Shown: in pieces, positions 23,468-35,532 of the stretch
How positions within the stretch are numbered: position 1 is the stretch's first letter
Layout of the letters: each line of letters starts with the position of its first letter
Assembly (NCBI RefSeq): GCF_018812025.1
Contig: NC_063053.1
Location: 13,682,623-13,746,622, forward strand
Length of the DNA stretch: 64,000 nt
Direction of reading: 5' to 3'
Source of the DNA: Megalobrama amblycephala
Lineage: Eukaryota > Chordata > Actinopteri > Cypriniformes > Xenocyprididae
Notes under the pieces: model-generated
Told to the model about the DNA's origin: nothing
What the model saw: only the letters and a program-made list of their open reading frames with translations
The model's database searches: none
Position numbers and translations under genes: made by a program

Positions 23468-24395
23468 AATAAAACCATCTCGAGATTAAAGTTGTTAAAT
23501 TTCGAGAAAAAACTCGTTAAATTATGAGAACAAATTCGTAATTTAACAAATTTGTTCTTGTAATTTAACGTTTTTTTCTCATAATTTAATGACTTTATTC
23601 TCAACATTTTATCTTAACTTTTTTCTTGAAATTTAATGACATTTTTCTCATAATTTAACGAATTTGTTCTCGTAATTTAACGACTTTTTTCTCGTAATTT
23701 AATGACTTTATTCTCAACATTTTATCTCAACTTTTTTCTCAAAATTTAACGACATTTTTCTCATAATTTAACGACTTTTTTCTCGTAATTTAATGACTTT
23801 ATTCTCAACATTTTATCTCGACTTTTTTCTCGAAATTTAACAAGTTTTTTTTCTCGTAATTTAATGACTTTATTCTCAACATTTTATCTCGACTTTTTTC
23901 TCGAAATTTAACGACATTTTTCTCATAATTTAACAAATTTGTTCTCGTAATTTAACGACTTTTTTCTCGTAATTTAATGACTTTATTCTCAACATTTTAT
24001 CTCGACTTTTTTCCTCGAAATTTAACGAATTTTTTCTCGAAATTTAACATTTTTCTCATAATTTAACGAATTTGTTCTCGTAATTTAACGACTTTTTTCT
24101 CGTAATTTAATGACTTTATTCTCAACATTTTATCTCAACTTTTTTCTCAAAATTTAACGACATTTTTCTCATAATTTAACGAATTTGTTCTCGTAATTTA
24201 ACAACTTTTTTCTCGTAATTTAATGACTTTATTCTCAACATTTTATCTCGACTTTTTTCTCGAAATGTAACGAGTTTTTTTCTTGTAATTTAACGAGATT
24301 ATTCTCAACATTTTATCTTGACTTTTTTCTCGAAATTTAACACGTTTTTTCTCGAAATTTAACAACTTTAATCTCGAGATGGTTTTATTTTTTTA
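23468..24395. mobile_element. TIR element with internal minisatellite body
   Basis: The left flank AACCATCTCGAGATTAAAG with GTTGTTAAATTTCGAG is exactly mirrored at the right (CTCGAAATTTAACAAC, then CTTTAATCTCGAGATGGTT), giving ~45-bp inverted repeats at 23468-23512 and 24344-24390. The right side continues into GCTTGGCCCTAATCCTCTTC (to ~24421), whose left counterpart is missing, so the element is probably 5'-truncated. Everything between is tandem repeat. Confidence 0.65.
23510..24360. repeat. Minisatellite of TTCTCGTAATTTAACGACTT-type units
   Basis: About 850 bp built of ~22-24 bp subunits (TTCTCGTAATTTAACGACTT, TTCTCGAAATTTAACGA, TTCTCATAATTTAACGA). A marker variant TTCTCAACATTTTATCT recurs eight times, near 23600, 23713, 23804, 23876, 23988, 24121, 24234 and 24304. 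Spacings are therefore irregular, 70-133 bp. The array is AT-rich with regularly placed CTCG steps. Open frames crossing it are artefacts. Confidence 0.9.
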
Positions 24396-26110
24396 TTATA
24401 GCTTGGCCCTAATCCTCTTCCGTATCTAATAGATTTTGACACAATATGGTACTTTTTTTTCACACAATTTATCAAATGAATACAGTTTGATTTACAGTAA
24501 TCTTATTTTTAACTACAAATTATGCCCTCCTCCTCAAATCAGTTTAATAAATGAATAATTATGCAAATATTATCAAAATAATAATCATTACAATTGTTTT
24601 CATTATAGCATAACTTATGAACAGACCTGAATCCTGAGGAAATCTTTTACTTAAGAGCATCCTCCTCACCTCAATCCCCAAGGAAGTGGATCTGAGTTTA
24701 GTACAGTCTTTCTTTTTCACACTGTGTGATTTGACTTGTCACCACAGTGACAGAACAAGCAAGAGCCGCCCACCACAGCCCAGCTTTATTACCTATAAAT
24801 CCTCAGGGTGGCCTTATGCAGATGGCGCAGATCAAGAGATGGTGGTACGGAATCTATTTTCTGTGAAGGGTGGTTGTGTTTGTTGAGTTAAGTGGTATTG
24901 GTGATCATCAATACATTAATGAAAAGATGACATTCACTTGTTGTTTTTGTCAGGAGTAACATCTACTGAAATTAATAAAGTTTGTATGGAGATGAGTTAG
25001 CCAAGATGCAGAAGGCTATAGCACTCACATCTCATTAGTCTTCCTGAAGTATAGATATCCTTAGGGTGCTCTGAGCTTTCCATATTTAAATATCAAGCAC
25101 AAAAGCACAATGCTTTTACTAAAGCCATATCGGTACCAGAGTTCATGTTAAAGTGAAAGAAATCCAAGCTCACTGTTCCCCTCACCTCAAAGCACCTTCA
25201 CTGCCTCAGGCAGAGCATTTTTTTCCTTGCTGCTTTAGTCACTGGAGGCCTCGCAAGGAACCCTGGGTAACTTCTGGAAGCTTTCAAAGTGAGTCAAATA
25301 AGGCAGAAACACAACAATAAAGACGTGTAGAGGGGATCATTGTAAGTAGTGACCTCGGTAAGTAGGGGGGTGATGCAATGCTTACATCAGAAACCCTTTT
25401 TTTAATAAGTGCCATAAGAAATAATTATAAAGTATTCTGTTCCTGTAAACAGCATTATAAATTATTGAAAACATGTTCCCCTTACAACTTTGGAGATCAA
25501 TTAAAATAAATAGCTGGAATTTAAATTCGCTGTGCATATTCCAAATGTGGTAATTTGCAAATATATGCATCATCATCTTGAATTTGATACTTTTAGATGT
25601 CCTTTAATGTCCCTGCATGTGTTCAGTCCCTCACGGTGAACCAGGACCCCTTTACTTGTTTCCTGCCCTCCCTTCTGTTTGTGTTAGAGCTGAAGGGTGA
25701 GAGATACAGAGAAACTCTATTAAAGCATATGGAGTGGTAAGTTGTTGACATAATGGGGTGTGACAGAGCATGAGCTCTGCTGTGATCTCAGGTCACCACA
25801 TAGGTGTGGAGACATCTGTGGATGATACACAGACACTCTAGTCAGCTAACCACAGCCGTTTCCATCAGCTGCCGAGTGAATTATGCCAACAAGGTGCAAA
25901 GGTGGGACTTATATACTGTATATATAATGTACTAGGACTGCATTCCGTGGATGTTTGAAAAGAGTTAACTTGAAATCACTTTGAAAATTAAATGACTATG
26001 AAGTTACTGTCTTTTCTCAGAGATGTCACAAAGCTGTCCTCTCATGAGGTTACATGCAGTTTCTAAGCCACATTGCAAATATATATATACATATATATAT
26101 ATTTGCAATA
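24396..26110. other. No gene seen; one AT palindrome
   Basis: Unique-looking sequence of somewhat higher GC content around 25200-25300 and 25620-25900. No splice-bounded ORF could be supported. 26072-26109 is a 38-bp AT-rich palindrome (ATTGCAAATATATATATA mirrored by TATATATATATTTGCAAT). Confidence 0.4.
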
Positions 26111-26166
26111 AACCAATAAAAAAATAGAACAGAGAAACACATAACCTGAACATCTAATCAGAACAT

Positions 26167-28460
26167 AGGTGTGTTCGACATCAGCTGCGGCTGGTGTAAA
26201 GGACGTTGCCTAGTAACGTTCCCAGTACGTTCAGAGACGGTCACAACGTGGAGTTCTTTTAAGGTTTGGGGGACGTTATTTGACAAACCTTCATAGAACA
26301 TTCAGGACGTTCTCTGAATGTTTAGGGAACCATATTTTACTTGGAAATGTTCTCAGAATGTCCCTGCTGCCCTTACCAAAAATTAAATATTAGAGCTAAT
26401 ACAAAAGTGGCCATTCAAACAAAAAATAACTTTTCTTGAATGTCTTACAAAAGACAAAAAATCAGCAACCGCACAGTTACTGTCTTTAAATAAAGCAACA
26501 TCAGTGTTTCTGGATCATCACTGACTGAAGCACAGGCTCTACTCTCCAGCACAATGGTGACCTCACAAAACTCAGATAACAGAAACAGAGCATTAAACAC
26601 TAACAGATCTCTCTAGATCTCTGCATCTTCACTTATTACAAACCACCCTCACTTTGTTTCTTTCATACAAATCTTCTTTAATGAGGTGTTGTTGTTTTAT
26701 CAAAATGTATAGATGTCACCGTTACGGAGGTAAGCGCTTGCTTTAGTTGGGCTCCTGACCCTTGACGTTTTGGCTTTTTTCTAGTTGTTGTAACTGTGTT
26801 TTAAAGCATTTGTTACAAAAAAACAAGAGAAAACAAAAATCTGATCAATTGGATTTGGTTTCTCATTGTTGATGATTTTATTATACAGTGGCCTTATTCA
26901 CTGATCTCTGAATATTGTATTTTCTCTCATGTTGTTATAGTCCTGTGATACCACATAAAATCCTGTCTTGCTTTGACATTTAAAAAAAAAAAGTTTATCA
27001 TTGTGCAGAAATTATTCAGACAAGATCATGTAGACTCACACAGACATCAAGATTCTGTGTATGATCCTCAACAATGGTGACAAAATTTTCAGATACACAG
27101 ATCAACTCTGAACATCACAAAACAAGCTACTAAAGTCACAAAAAAGATTTGTATTTATTTTTCACCATTGTTGAGGATTGTACGCTGATTCATGATGTCT
27201 GTGTGAGTCTGAAAGACACTGCTCAAAACTCTATCTGTGTAATGAATTAAAAAAATATTAAATAACACAAAACTGACAGTTAATACACTCACAGTTTAGA
27301 CTTTGGTGAGGATCAGTGAATCAGACACTCCATGATGACTGAATCACCAGCATTAAACAAATCAATTCATCTGATCAGAGTTTCTCTTGCTTTTTTTGCT
27401 ATAACTAATGCGTCTTGATAACACAGTTAAAGCAGCCAGAGAAAATCTAATGTTAAATGTCAAGAATCAAAAGCCCATCTAAAGCAAACGCTCACCTCCA
27501 TAACGTTTTATTGTCTATAAAACACCCACGTAGAAAGCGACGTTCTCGTGACCTTGCGCAACTTTGCCTAAAAGTGACAAAAATTCTGACATTTTACAGA
27601 ACATTTGGGACATAAAACATCCTCTTTTGGTAATGAAAGTGCTGCAGTTCAAGGTTCCTTATATGATTTTAGGGGGACATTCCAATATGGTTAATTTTAT
27701 GGTCACATAAGAAGGTTACAATGAGGATATTTGGGACATCCGATATGAGTTTAGGGGGACGTTCTATTTTGGTTATTTTATGGTTGTGCGAGAACGTTAC
27801 AAAGAGGACATTTGGTCCACTAAACATTCCCAGAACATCCTGAATGTTCCCTGAAGGTCTACTAAATAACGTCCCCCAACCCTTAAAAGAACCTCTCATT
27901 GTGACCGTCTCTGAATGTTCTGGGAACATACCAGACAACGTCCTTAACACCAGTGGACATTCTGAGAATGTTCTGGGAACATAACATTTCTAGCGGGGTA
28001 ACCTGTCACCTAGTAACGTTCCCAGAACGTTCAGAGAAGGTCACGACGTGGAGTTCTTTTAAGGTTTGGGGAACGTTATTTGGTGGACCTTCAGGGAACA
28101 TTCAGGATGTTCTGGGAATGTTTAGGGGACTATTACTATAGGACGTTCTGATAACTTCCCAAATGTCCTCTTTGTAACGTTCTTTTTTTGACCATAAAAT
28201 AACCAAAAGAGAACGTCCCCCTAAATTCACATAAGGAACCTTGAACTGCAGCACTTTCATTACCAAAGGAGGACGTTTTAGGAACGTCCCGAATGTTCTG
28301 AATTTTCGTCACCTTTAGAGAACTTTTAGGGAACATTGCGCAAGGTCATGAGAACGTCACCTTCTACGTGGGAAGTTGGACAAAATATCTTATCGGCATG
28401 CACTGCTTCAAGTCAGCTGCCGATCGGTCTGTGCAGCACTGCGTGAAGTTGAACAAGCCT
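26167..28460. mobile_element. TIR element (AGGTGTGTTCGAC ends) carrying foldback composite B
   Basis: The outer ends AGGTGTGTTCGACATCAGC and GAAGTTGAACAAGCCT are imperfect inverted repeats, flanked by CAT (26164-26166 and 28461-28463). The flanking sequence AATCAGAACAT...GACACATGAACAG exists uninterrupted at about 29475-29497, an empty site. Only ~27 bp of left end and ~80 bp of right end belong to the outer element; the rest is FB sequence. The same ends occur at 40670-41361. A 3-bp duplication suggests PIF/Harbinger, tentatively. Confidence 0.6.
26194..28380. repeat. Foldback composite FB, copy B
   Basis: 26194-27240 is colinear with copy A (GTAACGTTCCCAGTACGTTC, CTTGCTTTAGTTGGGCTCC, CATGTAGACTCACACAGACA, ATGATCCTCAACAATGGTGA). 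From 27528 to 28375 there is a second foldback with ~400-bp arms meeting near 27990: ACCCACGTAGAAAGCGACGT on the left faces ACGTCACCTTCTACGTGGG on the right. AACGTTCCCAGAACGTTC-type palindromes recur through both arms. The minus-strand ORFs 27669-27950 and 28136-28336 are translations of these repeats, not genes. Confidence 0.65.
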
Positions 28461-28463
28461 CAT

Positions 28464-29170
28464 GACACATGAACAGAGGAAGCACATGACAGGATCACAT
28501 GAGGGGAGCAGGGAATCACATGACATGACCAGGAACAAACAGTGCCTGTGAAATTGCGTACAAAGAATATACACTGACAAGAAGCAAAACTCAACAGAAC
28601 TTTCCATTGCAACACCGGCGCCCAGCGGCAGCCCTGCGTTTCCGCAATTTTGGTGTGAATATCAGCTGCTTTGTTAAAAAAAAAAAAAAAAAGGACATTA
28701 AAGCTAAAATTCAACCTGAATCATGACAACACAGAATAAAATACTATCACTAGTGATCATCAAATCCTTTTAACAGTTTATTTTACAGACTTTGTGTTTA
28801 AGTCTTCCACTTTTTTCACAAAACCGTTGCTCTCTAGAAACCCAGTCAGTTTGGGTTAAAATTCTTTGAAGTTCAAGTATTAGCATTATAACACTGAATT
28901 AATAGCAACATATGAAATTAAATTACGGACATGCATCAGAAAAATTGGGAATGTTGGACAATAAATATATAACAGAAAATAACAGCTTGTTTTTGCAGTG
29001 TTGTATGTTAAAGCAAAAGTGTCCAAAAGTAGGAATTATGCGATAACGGACACAGCAATGCATCATGTATTATAAGATCATTATGTTTGTAGCGTGATCC
29101 ATTCAAATGTACAATATAATATTTTTAAATTTAGATAGTGGAGTAATACTTACCCAAAAAGGATGAGTTT
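28464..29170. other. Repeat remnants, no gene seen
   Basis: 28464-28560 (GACACATGAACAGAGGAAGC...) is paralogous to 29485-29540, probably LTR-type repeat DNA. The rest includes poly-A at 28676-28692 and AT-rich unique-looking sequence. The minus ORFs at 28413-28714 have no recognisable domain. Confidence 0.4.
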
Positions 29171-30310
29171 CGCCTCTTAGGTTCTATACTCTTTGGTAGG
29201 TACTACATTTGAATTTGATATTACTTCGCGACCATTAAAAAACTATGAATGTGTGTAGTATGAATGTAATCTGGATGTACTACATCTGCCATGTTGTCAG
29301 ACAAATTTTCTAACCAGAATGCATTACTTCTGTCTGGCGGCAGCCAATCTTTGTGGCGCCGCATGAAGTCGAACAAGCCTAAGGACTAATGACTAACAAG
29401 AAACACCTGTGAACAATCAAGACAATAAATCAATCACAAAACAGAACAGAGAAACACATAACCTGAACAACCAATCAGAACATGACACATGAACAGGGGA
29501 AGCACATGACAACATCAAATGACCAGGAACAAATGGTGCATCATACACCGATCAGTCTGCGCAGTGCCGATGCATCTGGAACAAGCCTATACTGTCTGAG
29601 TACGTACTACATCTGAATTTGAACTTCACGACCCTTAAAAAAAGTACTATATGGTATGAATGTGTGTAGTATGAATGTAATCCGGACGTAATACATCTGC
29701 CATGTTGTCATTATCACGTGACCTACCCACGTTTGTTGTGTCACTTCACCGAAGTGTGGATCCGTGCACACTATAAAGGCTAATATTGCCCACAACCCAT
29801 TGCGCGTAGGACGAGGATTCAGTTCAGAACTACAAACACAAGTAAAATGTGTTAAAAAGCTACAAAACATGGCAGATATGCGCGACCGACGCTGAGAGGT
29901 TTGAGTGATTAATAATCAGTTTAACCTGATGGAAAATATTTATTTAATGTTATCTGTGTTATATTTCATCTACAAATACCAATGTGGACTTTTATAAAGA
30001 TCCGATTGGCCATTAACTTTTAAATGCATCATTATGCATATGAGGAGAGTTCTCCACATGAAAAACCCACGACTGGAAATTAGGTAGGAAATTAACTAAA
30101 TGAAATGTGCAGGATGTAAAATGACTGACAGGCCAGTTTACAGTGACAGGATGCGACAGAGACCAAAGACGCAATCGTATGACGTGTTAGTATGTCCCAA
30201 AGATTGTCTACTCTTTTGCTACACACTCAAAAGTATGTACTTCTTGTTCACAAAAAGAGTACATACTTTTAGGGCGTAGTAAAAGTAATGCGAATCGGGA
30301 CGCAGCATAT
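29171..30310. repeat. GTAGTATGAATG-type TIR repeat with an internal direct duplication
   Basis: About 130 bp at 29195-29320 (TACTACATTTGAATTTGA, GTGTGTAGTATGAATGTAAT, ACATCTGCCATGTTGTCA) recurs in the same orientation at 29600-29712. Fragments of the GAACAAGCCT end lie between and beside them (29371-29380, 29581-29590). 30190-30310 (AGTATGTCCCAAAG, AAAAGTATGTACTTCTTG, GAATCGGGACGCAGCA) resembles the terminal region of a common cyprinid element. A related, diverged piece lies at 55140-55470. Confidence 0.5.
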
Positions 30311-31869
30311 GAGGATTACAAAATAAAAGACACATAAATGACACTTAAAAATTCAGCTTTGCCATCACAGGAATAAATTACATTTTAAAATATAAAAATG
30401 TTTCAAAATTGTAATGATATTTCACAATATTACAGTTTTATTGTATTTTTGATCAAATAAATGCAGTCTTGGTGAGCAGAAGAGACTTGAAAAAACCTTT
30501 ATATCGACCCAAACGTTTGAACAGTGTATATTTCTGATTAATATTTCAGAAATGTAAAATTAGGATTCATGATTTTGCACAACCGTTGATTTATACAGTA
30601 GACGTTCAATTAAATACGTGTTTGTGTAAATGTATGAATTCCAAATAGAGCTCATACTGAGCAATTTATTGACAAACCCTTTATCAGTCTCAGTATTTGT
30701 CTGTCTGTGTAACAGTTGAGTGACAGTCAAACAATAAGCTATTAAAAAGGAATTATTGAGGAGCAATGTATTTGCAAATGTCTTTTTCATTTTTTACAGA
30801 CCCTAAGCAAGACTCCACTGAGAGTTCAGTGCGCTGGTCCTCAGTCAACAATGCAATCAAACTTCACACATTCTACCTGTCAGAGCTCTTCTGCCTGTGT
30901 AAGTAAATCTTCAGGGATGTGGTCTTGTCTTCTGCTTCACATTTTTCATTACTTTGTACTTTTTTCCCTGTGTTCTTAAATCCCTGAGCGAACTGTCACT
31001 AATTTAAAGCAAGTCTGGGAAACACATCGAAATTATCTGAGAGATTCAGAAACAAAAATGTGTGACAGAGTGGAAAATGCATGTCTGCTGTGTCAGAAAA
31101 AAAATGGTCTGCTTGTCTGAAAGAAAATACAGCTGAGTGACATACAGTGGAAGTAAAGATCTGCACAGTCTTTCAGGATGAGAATAAATATCAGATATCA
31201 TACACTAAAATACAACATGACATAAGACTCGGCAACTGAATAGGAAGACGTTTTCAGAGAACGTTGAATTAATAATCGTATGCAGGGCAGAGTTGAACTG
31301 TATAGTTTGTTTGAACAGATAACAGACAGTGAGCCAATGAATTAAGCATGGCATGGATGCCAGTCACAGAGTTTAGTTTTCCAACCTCTTACTCCTCTCC
31401 GTGAAAACCTCTCAGGTTACTATAGCAACACAGCCTCACTCAAAGGCTTTTTTGACTATTTGGACTTGATGTCAGGGTTGTTTTGATTGTCTGTAGCCCC
31501 TTAAAAGCAAAACTCAATGCCAGTCAGACCAGAAAACAAGAGATGTGTTGAAGCCCAGGGATGCTAAAACTGATCAAAACATGATAATGAGGTTAACATA
31601 CCAAAGTGTTCTCCCAGCCTAATCTCATCAGTGTTCACACATTTTTGTATGTGTTGATACATACTGAAACATGCATATGGATGTATTGAAAGCATCTAAA
31701 ACTCTAAAGCAAAAAAGTAATTGCATATACATTATACAGCTCTAGAAACAAAAATCTTTACAAATCCTTTATATTGTATTTTTTTAAATATATTATTATT
31801 AATATATTTGGATCTGTACATTTTACTATTAAAGATGTTAGAACAGAAAATAGAATAGAATGGATTATG
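30311..31869. other. Unique-looking sequence around the candidate exon
   Basis: Apart from the splice-bounded segment 30800-30898, no repeat family or ORF can be supported. Includes an AT-rich tract near 31770-31810. Confidence 0.35.
30800..30898 (+). CDS. Candidate 99-bp internal exon, gene not recognised
   Basis: A strong acceptor (TCTTTTTCATTTTTTACAG at 30781-30799) and a strong donor (GTAAGTA from 30899) bound exactly 99 bp, a multiple of three. Two of three frames are open. The one starting with two leftover bases reads as a hydrophilic then mixed 32-residue segment with RWSSVNN in the middle and an LSELFCL end, giving symmetric splice phase. No family was recognised. No partner exons are visible nearby, so it could be an exon of a gene spanning the window, an alternative exon, or chance. 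Confidence 0.4.
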
Positions 31870-32240
31870 TTAAAAGGTTAGTTCACCCAAAAATGAAAAT
31901 GATGTCATTAATGACTCACCCTCATGTCGTTCCAAACCCGTAAGACCTCCGTTCATCTTCGGAACACAGTTTAAGATATTTTAGATTTAGTCCGAGAGCT
32001 TTCTGTCCATCCATTGAAAATGTATGTACGGTAGACTGTCCATAAAGGTAATAAAAACATCATCAAAGTAGTCCATGTGACATCAGTGGGTTAGTTAAAA
32101 TTTTTTGAAGCATCGAAAATACATTTTGATCCAAAAATAACAAAAACTACGACTTTATTCAGCATTGTATTCTCTTCCAAAATCCTTTCCATTGAATTGA
32201 TTCCATTGAATCCTTTCATCTGTTGGCGTTGGTAATGCAC
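31870..32240 (+). mobile_element. AGTTCACCC-type MITE, left half
   Basis: It starts TTAAAAGGTTAGTTCACCCA and continues with CCCTCATGTCGTTCCAAACC, CGTTCATCTTCGGAACACAG and AGTCCATGTGACATCAGTGG, the usual body of this cyprinid family. The right end decays around 32240. Confidence 0.7.
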
Positions 32241-32960
32241 TTTTCCGTCGCCGTGGTTGTTTTTGTATTTTGTATTGTACTTTTTCTTGAGTGTCTTTTT
32301 TTTATCTCCAAGGATATGCTTGTTTCTAAACTTTTATTTATGTCTTTATTTTTGTGCGCATAAACTTCACACAAATCTTGTATAAAGTTAAATATAACTT
32401 GTATCAAGTTAGGTCAACTAATATCAAGTTCTCTGATGCGAATCACTAAAACACTGAGCAGCGTCCTACGGTGCTAATGTTAAGTAAAACTCACAAGCCA
32501 TCTGTGCCTGTGAAAGAAAATATTATTCCACTGCTTGTTAACAGGGAAAGAAAATGTGGTTCTTGTCCACTTTCAGTGGGAGTCTGTGCCAGATGGGAGT
32601 GGACATGTTTTGTTTGCTTCAGCTGTCAATTCGAGAAATAGCACCGTGCTATCAATTTTTATTCAGAGAGGATTTGAAGCTGGCGCACTGGTGCTTTCTC
32701 ATACAGATCTTCAGCTGTTCCACCTTCTCAGTTAAGGCTGCAGGCAGGTGCAGACAGGTGTGCAATCTCCAGGGGGTATGGAGGTACATCACTGTGTTTA
32801 AAGTGCTCTTTGGCTGATAAACATTTATTATCCATTTATTATCCGTTATTGTGTATTTTTGAGGTGCTAATATGGAAGACAACAGACTTGCACTTGGGTG
32901 TAAAAGTGGTTTCTTAGAAACATAGTTGAAGTTCAAGTGAGCACATGCATCTCAGTGTTC
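32241..32960. other. No gene seen
   Basis: Open frames at 32535-32817 (+) and 32652-32936 (-) overlap on opposite strands. They lack clear splice signals or recognisable domains. Confidence 0.3.
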
Positions 32961-33571
32961 TTAAAGGGATAGTTCAGCCAAAAATGAAAATTTGATGTTT
33001 ATCTGCTTACCCCCAGCGCATCAAAGATGTAGGTGTCTTTGTTTCTTCAGTAGAACACAAATGATGATTTTTAACTGCAACCGCTGCCGTCTGTCAGTGG
33101 TATAATGCAAGTCAGCGGGAACTTGGACTATAAGAGTAAATAAAACACGACAGACAAATCCGAATTAAACCCTGTGGCTCGTGACGACACATTAATGTCT
33201 TAAGACACAAAACGATCGGTTTGTGCGAGAAACCGAACAGTATTTATATCATTTTTTACCTCTAATACACCACTATGTCCAACTGCATTCATCACTCGGT
33301 TCGTGAGGTCTGATCGCGCTCTGACAATGGCAGTGATGTCTCGCGCATATACTTCCACAGGGTTTAATTTGGATTTGTCTGTCGTGTTTTATTTACTCTT
33401 ATAGTCCAAGTTCCCGCTGACTTGCATTATACCACTGACAGACGGCAGCGGTTGCAGTTAAAAATCATCAATTGTGTTCTACTGAAGAAACAAAGTCACC
33501 TACATCTTGGATGCGCTGGGGGTAAGCAGATAAACATCAAATTTTCATTTTTGGCTGAACTATCCCTTTAA
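32961..33571. mobile_element. Near-perfect foldback MITE, AGTTCAGCC ends
   Basis: TTAAAGGGATAGTTCAGCC at the left is mirrored by GGCTGAACTATCCCTTTAA at the right. The arms are ~214 bp (32961-33174 and 33358-33571) and nearly identical, including GTTTCTTCAGTAGAACACAA and GCAACCGCTGCCGTCTGTCA with their mirrors. The loop is about 180 bp. TTAA lies at both tips. It is likely younger than the other AGTTCACCC-type copies. Transcription would give a long hairpin. Confidence 0.85.
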
Positions 33572-35532
33572 ATTTGACCCTTAAATCAATTGAATATTGA
33601 ATATAACATTCTACAACCTTGCCATTGTTATATCATCTTATGATATTTGATTGACAAAGGTTCTAGTACAAATTCATATCTGAATGATTCATAATCCAGA
33701 TTAGCTATGTTAGCCACAATTTTTTTTATTTATTATAAAAATTATTTTTTATAATTTTTTAATTATTAAAAATAATTATAAAATTATAAAAAATGCATAA
33801 TTTGCTAAAGATAATTTTAAGAGTGTTATTTTAATATTCAACTAACTTTACGTGCACATTAGATGATGTTGAAGGTTATAAAGCGCATACAAAAAATTCA
33901 ACATAGGCTCACAGGAAAAAACACACCTGTACTGTACATACAAATCACTGCAGTTTCCAACTGAAATGAACACTAGTGGCAGCTAAAACACCAACAACAT
34001 TTATTCCTTCTCACAAATTGTTATTGCAGGGTCATATTATCAGTTAATAAAGACTTATTTTTGCACAGTTCCATGTACAATGCTATGACTTCAAAATATT
34101 TTTTACCATAGTGCAGGATTTGTAAACAAATACATTTTGACATTTGAATCACATAACCAGCTGTATATGTATGGATTTTCTGACATAGTAAACTTGCTCA
34201 GTACTCTAGCTCGCCTGGTACAACATTGTTCTGTGCAGCGCCAGGGTAAGACACTTGTCGAAGCAAGCTAAAATGACAAGGTTGCTTCAGCAAATGTGTT
34301 TTATCTCATGGTTGCTTTTGTTAACACTACTAATTAGGTTTAGTGTAGGATTTAGTGTAGACAGTACATTATTTTCAAACACGATACGCATTGACCTTTT
34401 AGAGCTACTTGTCATTTCCGAATTGCCATGATGCGTACAACAACCACCGTAATAAAAAGTGTCTAGATTTGGATAAAACTGAACAAGATTTTAGCTCCAC
34501 TTGCTAGACATTTCACTTTGAAAATGTTGCAAAACATGCAAGAAGCAACATAATATAATTTTGCAGAAATGTTGCCAGAGGCATGTGGTAAGCCTGGGTT
34601 GGCAAAATTGAATATCCAATTCTGGCCCATTGTAATAAATTAACAAACCTCTAATATCACAGATTAACCGATATGGCACCCTAATATATATTAATGCTAA
34701 GCAATTTTACTTGCTGTACAGTATAACGTCAGAGTCTTTGCTTTTGTATGTAAACACTTTCTGTATGTGTGTTTTTGAACTATGCATGTCTTTTTGTTTG
34801 TCTTGTTTTAGTCTTTAAACAAGTCAAAAGGCAAATTTTTTCATGTTCACAACTATTGTTATGATTGATACTACAAAGCTACAGCGCCACACGTCATGTA
34901 ATCTGTCGAATCAACGACTAGCTATTACTTCAACTCAACTTGAAGTTGCCAGCCAGAGTTTCCATGCCTCTGTTGAACTGAGAACAAGAGCAAACACTAA
35001 CCTCTCTTGATGCCCTTCACTTCCTTGTCACACTGTGGCCATGGCCAAAAAAAGAGTGGATGGGTCAATTTTTTTATTTATTTTTTATTTTTTGCTAGCA
35101 AAGAAGGTACAGTATATTTTTCCCTCTTTTTCTCTTAACTATCTCTTCCCTATCGAATGCACAGGGGTTGTTTTCTTGTTGAAGAAATGACTATCCATCT
35201 GAGAGTGTTTGTCATCAGTCATCACTCATGTACTATATCCAAAGCACAAATTGGCAATGGAGAGTGTTCATATGCCCAATTACTTTTACAAGGTCAGATA
35301 AAGACTTCAGCTGTACCCTTATTTACAATACAGCGCAACAGTGGCCACTCACTTTTTTTAGCAGTCTTGGTTCTGGAAGTATCTTCCTTGTTTATTTTCT
35401 CCATGAACAAGACCACCCCCCTCTGATTAATCACACTACAAATTTTGTTTTGAGGCAAAAATACATTTGAAATTAAAAGAAAAAGTCAAAGTTACAAAAA
35501 TGGGGGGGAGGGGTTAATGCAGTTCTTCAATT
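33572..35532. other. No gene seen
   Basis: AT-rich, with a TTATAATTTTT/AAAAATTATAA self-complementary block at 33720-33795. Plus ORFs at 35157-35470 overlap in two frames without recognisable domain or splice context. Confidence 0.35.

Noticed and set aside
23240..23607. Overlapping ORFs on both strands
   Set aside because: They cross the hAT end and minisatellite; composition is that of the repeat unit.
27669..28336. Minus-strand ORFs in copy B
   Set aside because: They translate foldback-arm repeats with GTTCTGGGAACG motifs and have no domain.
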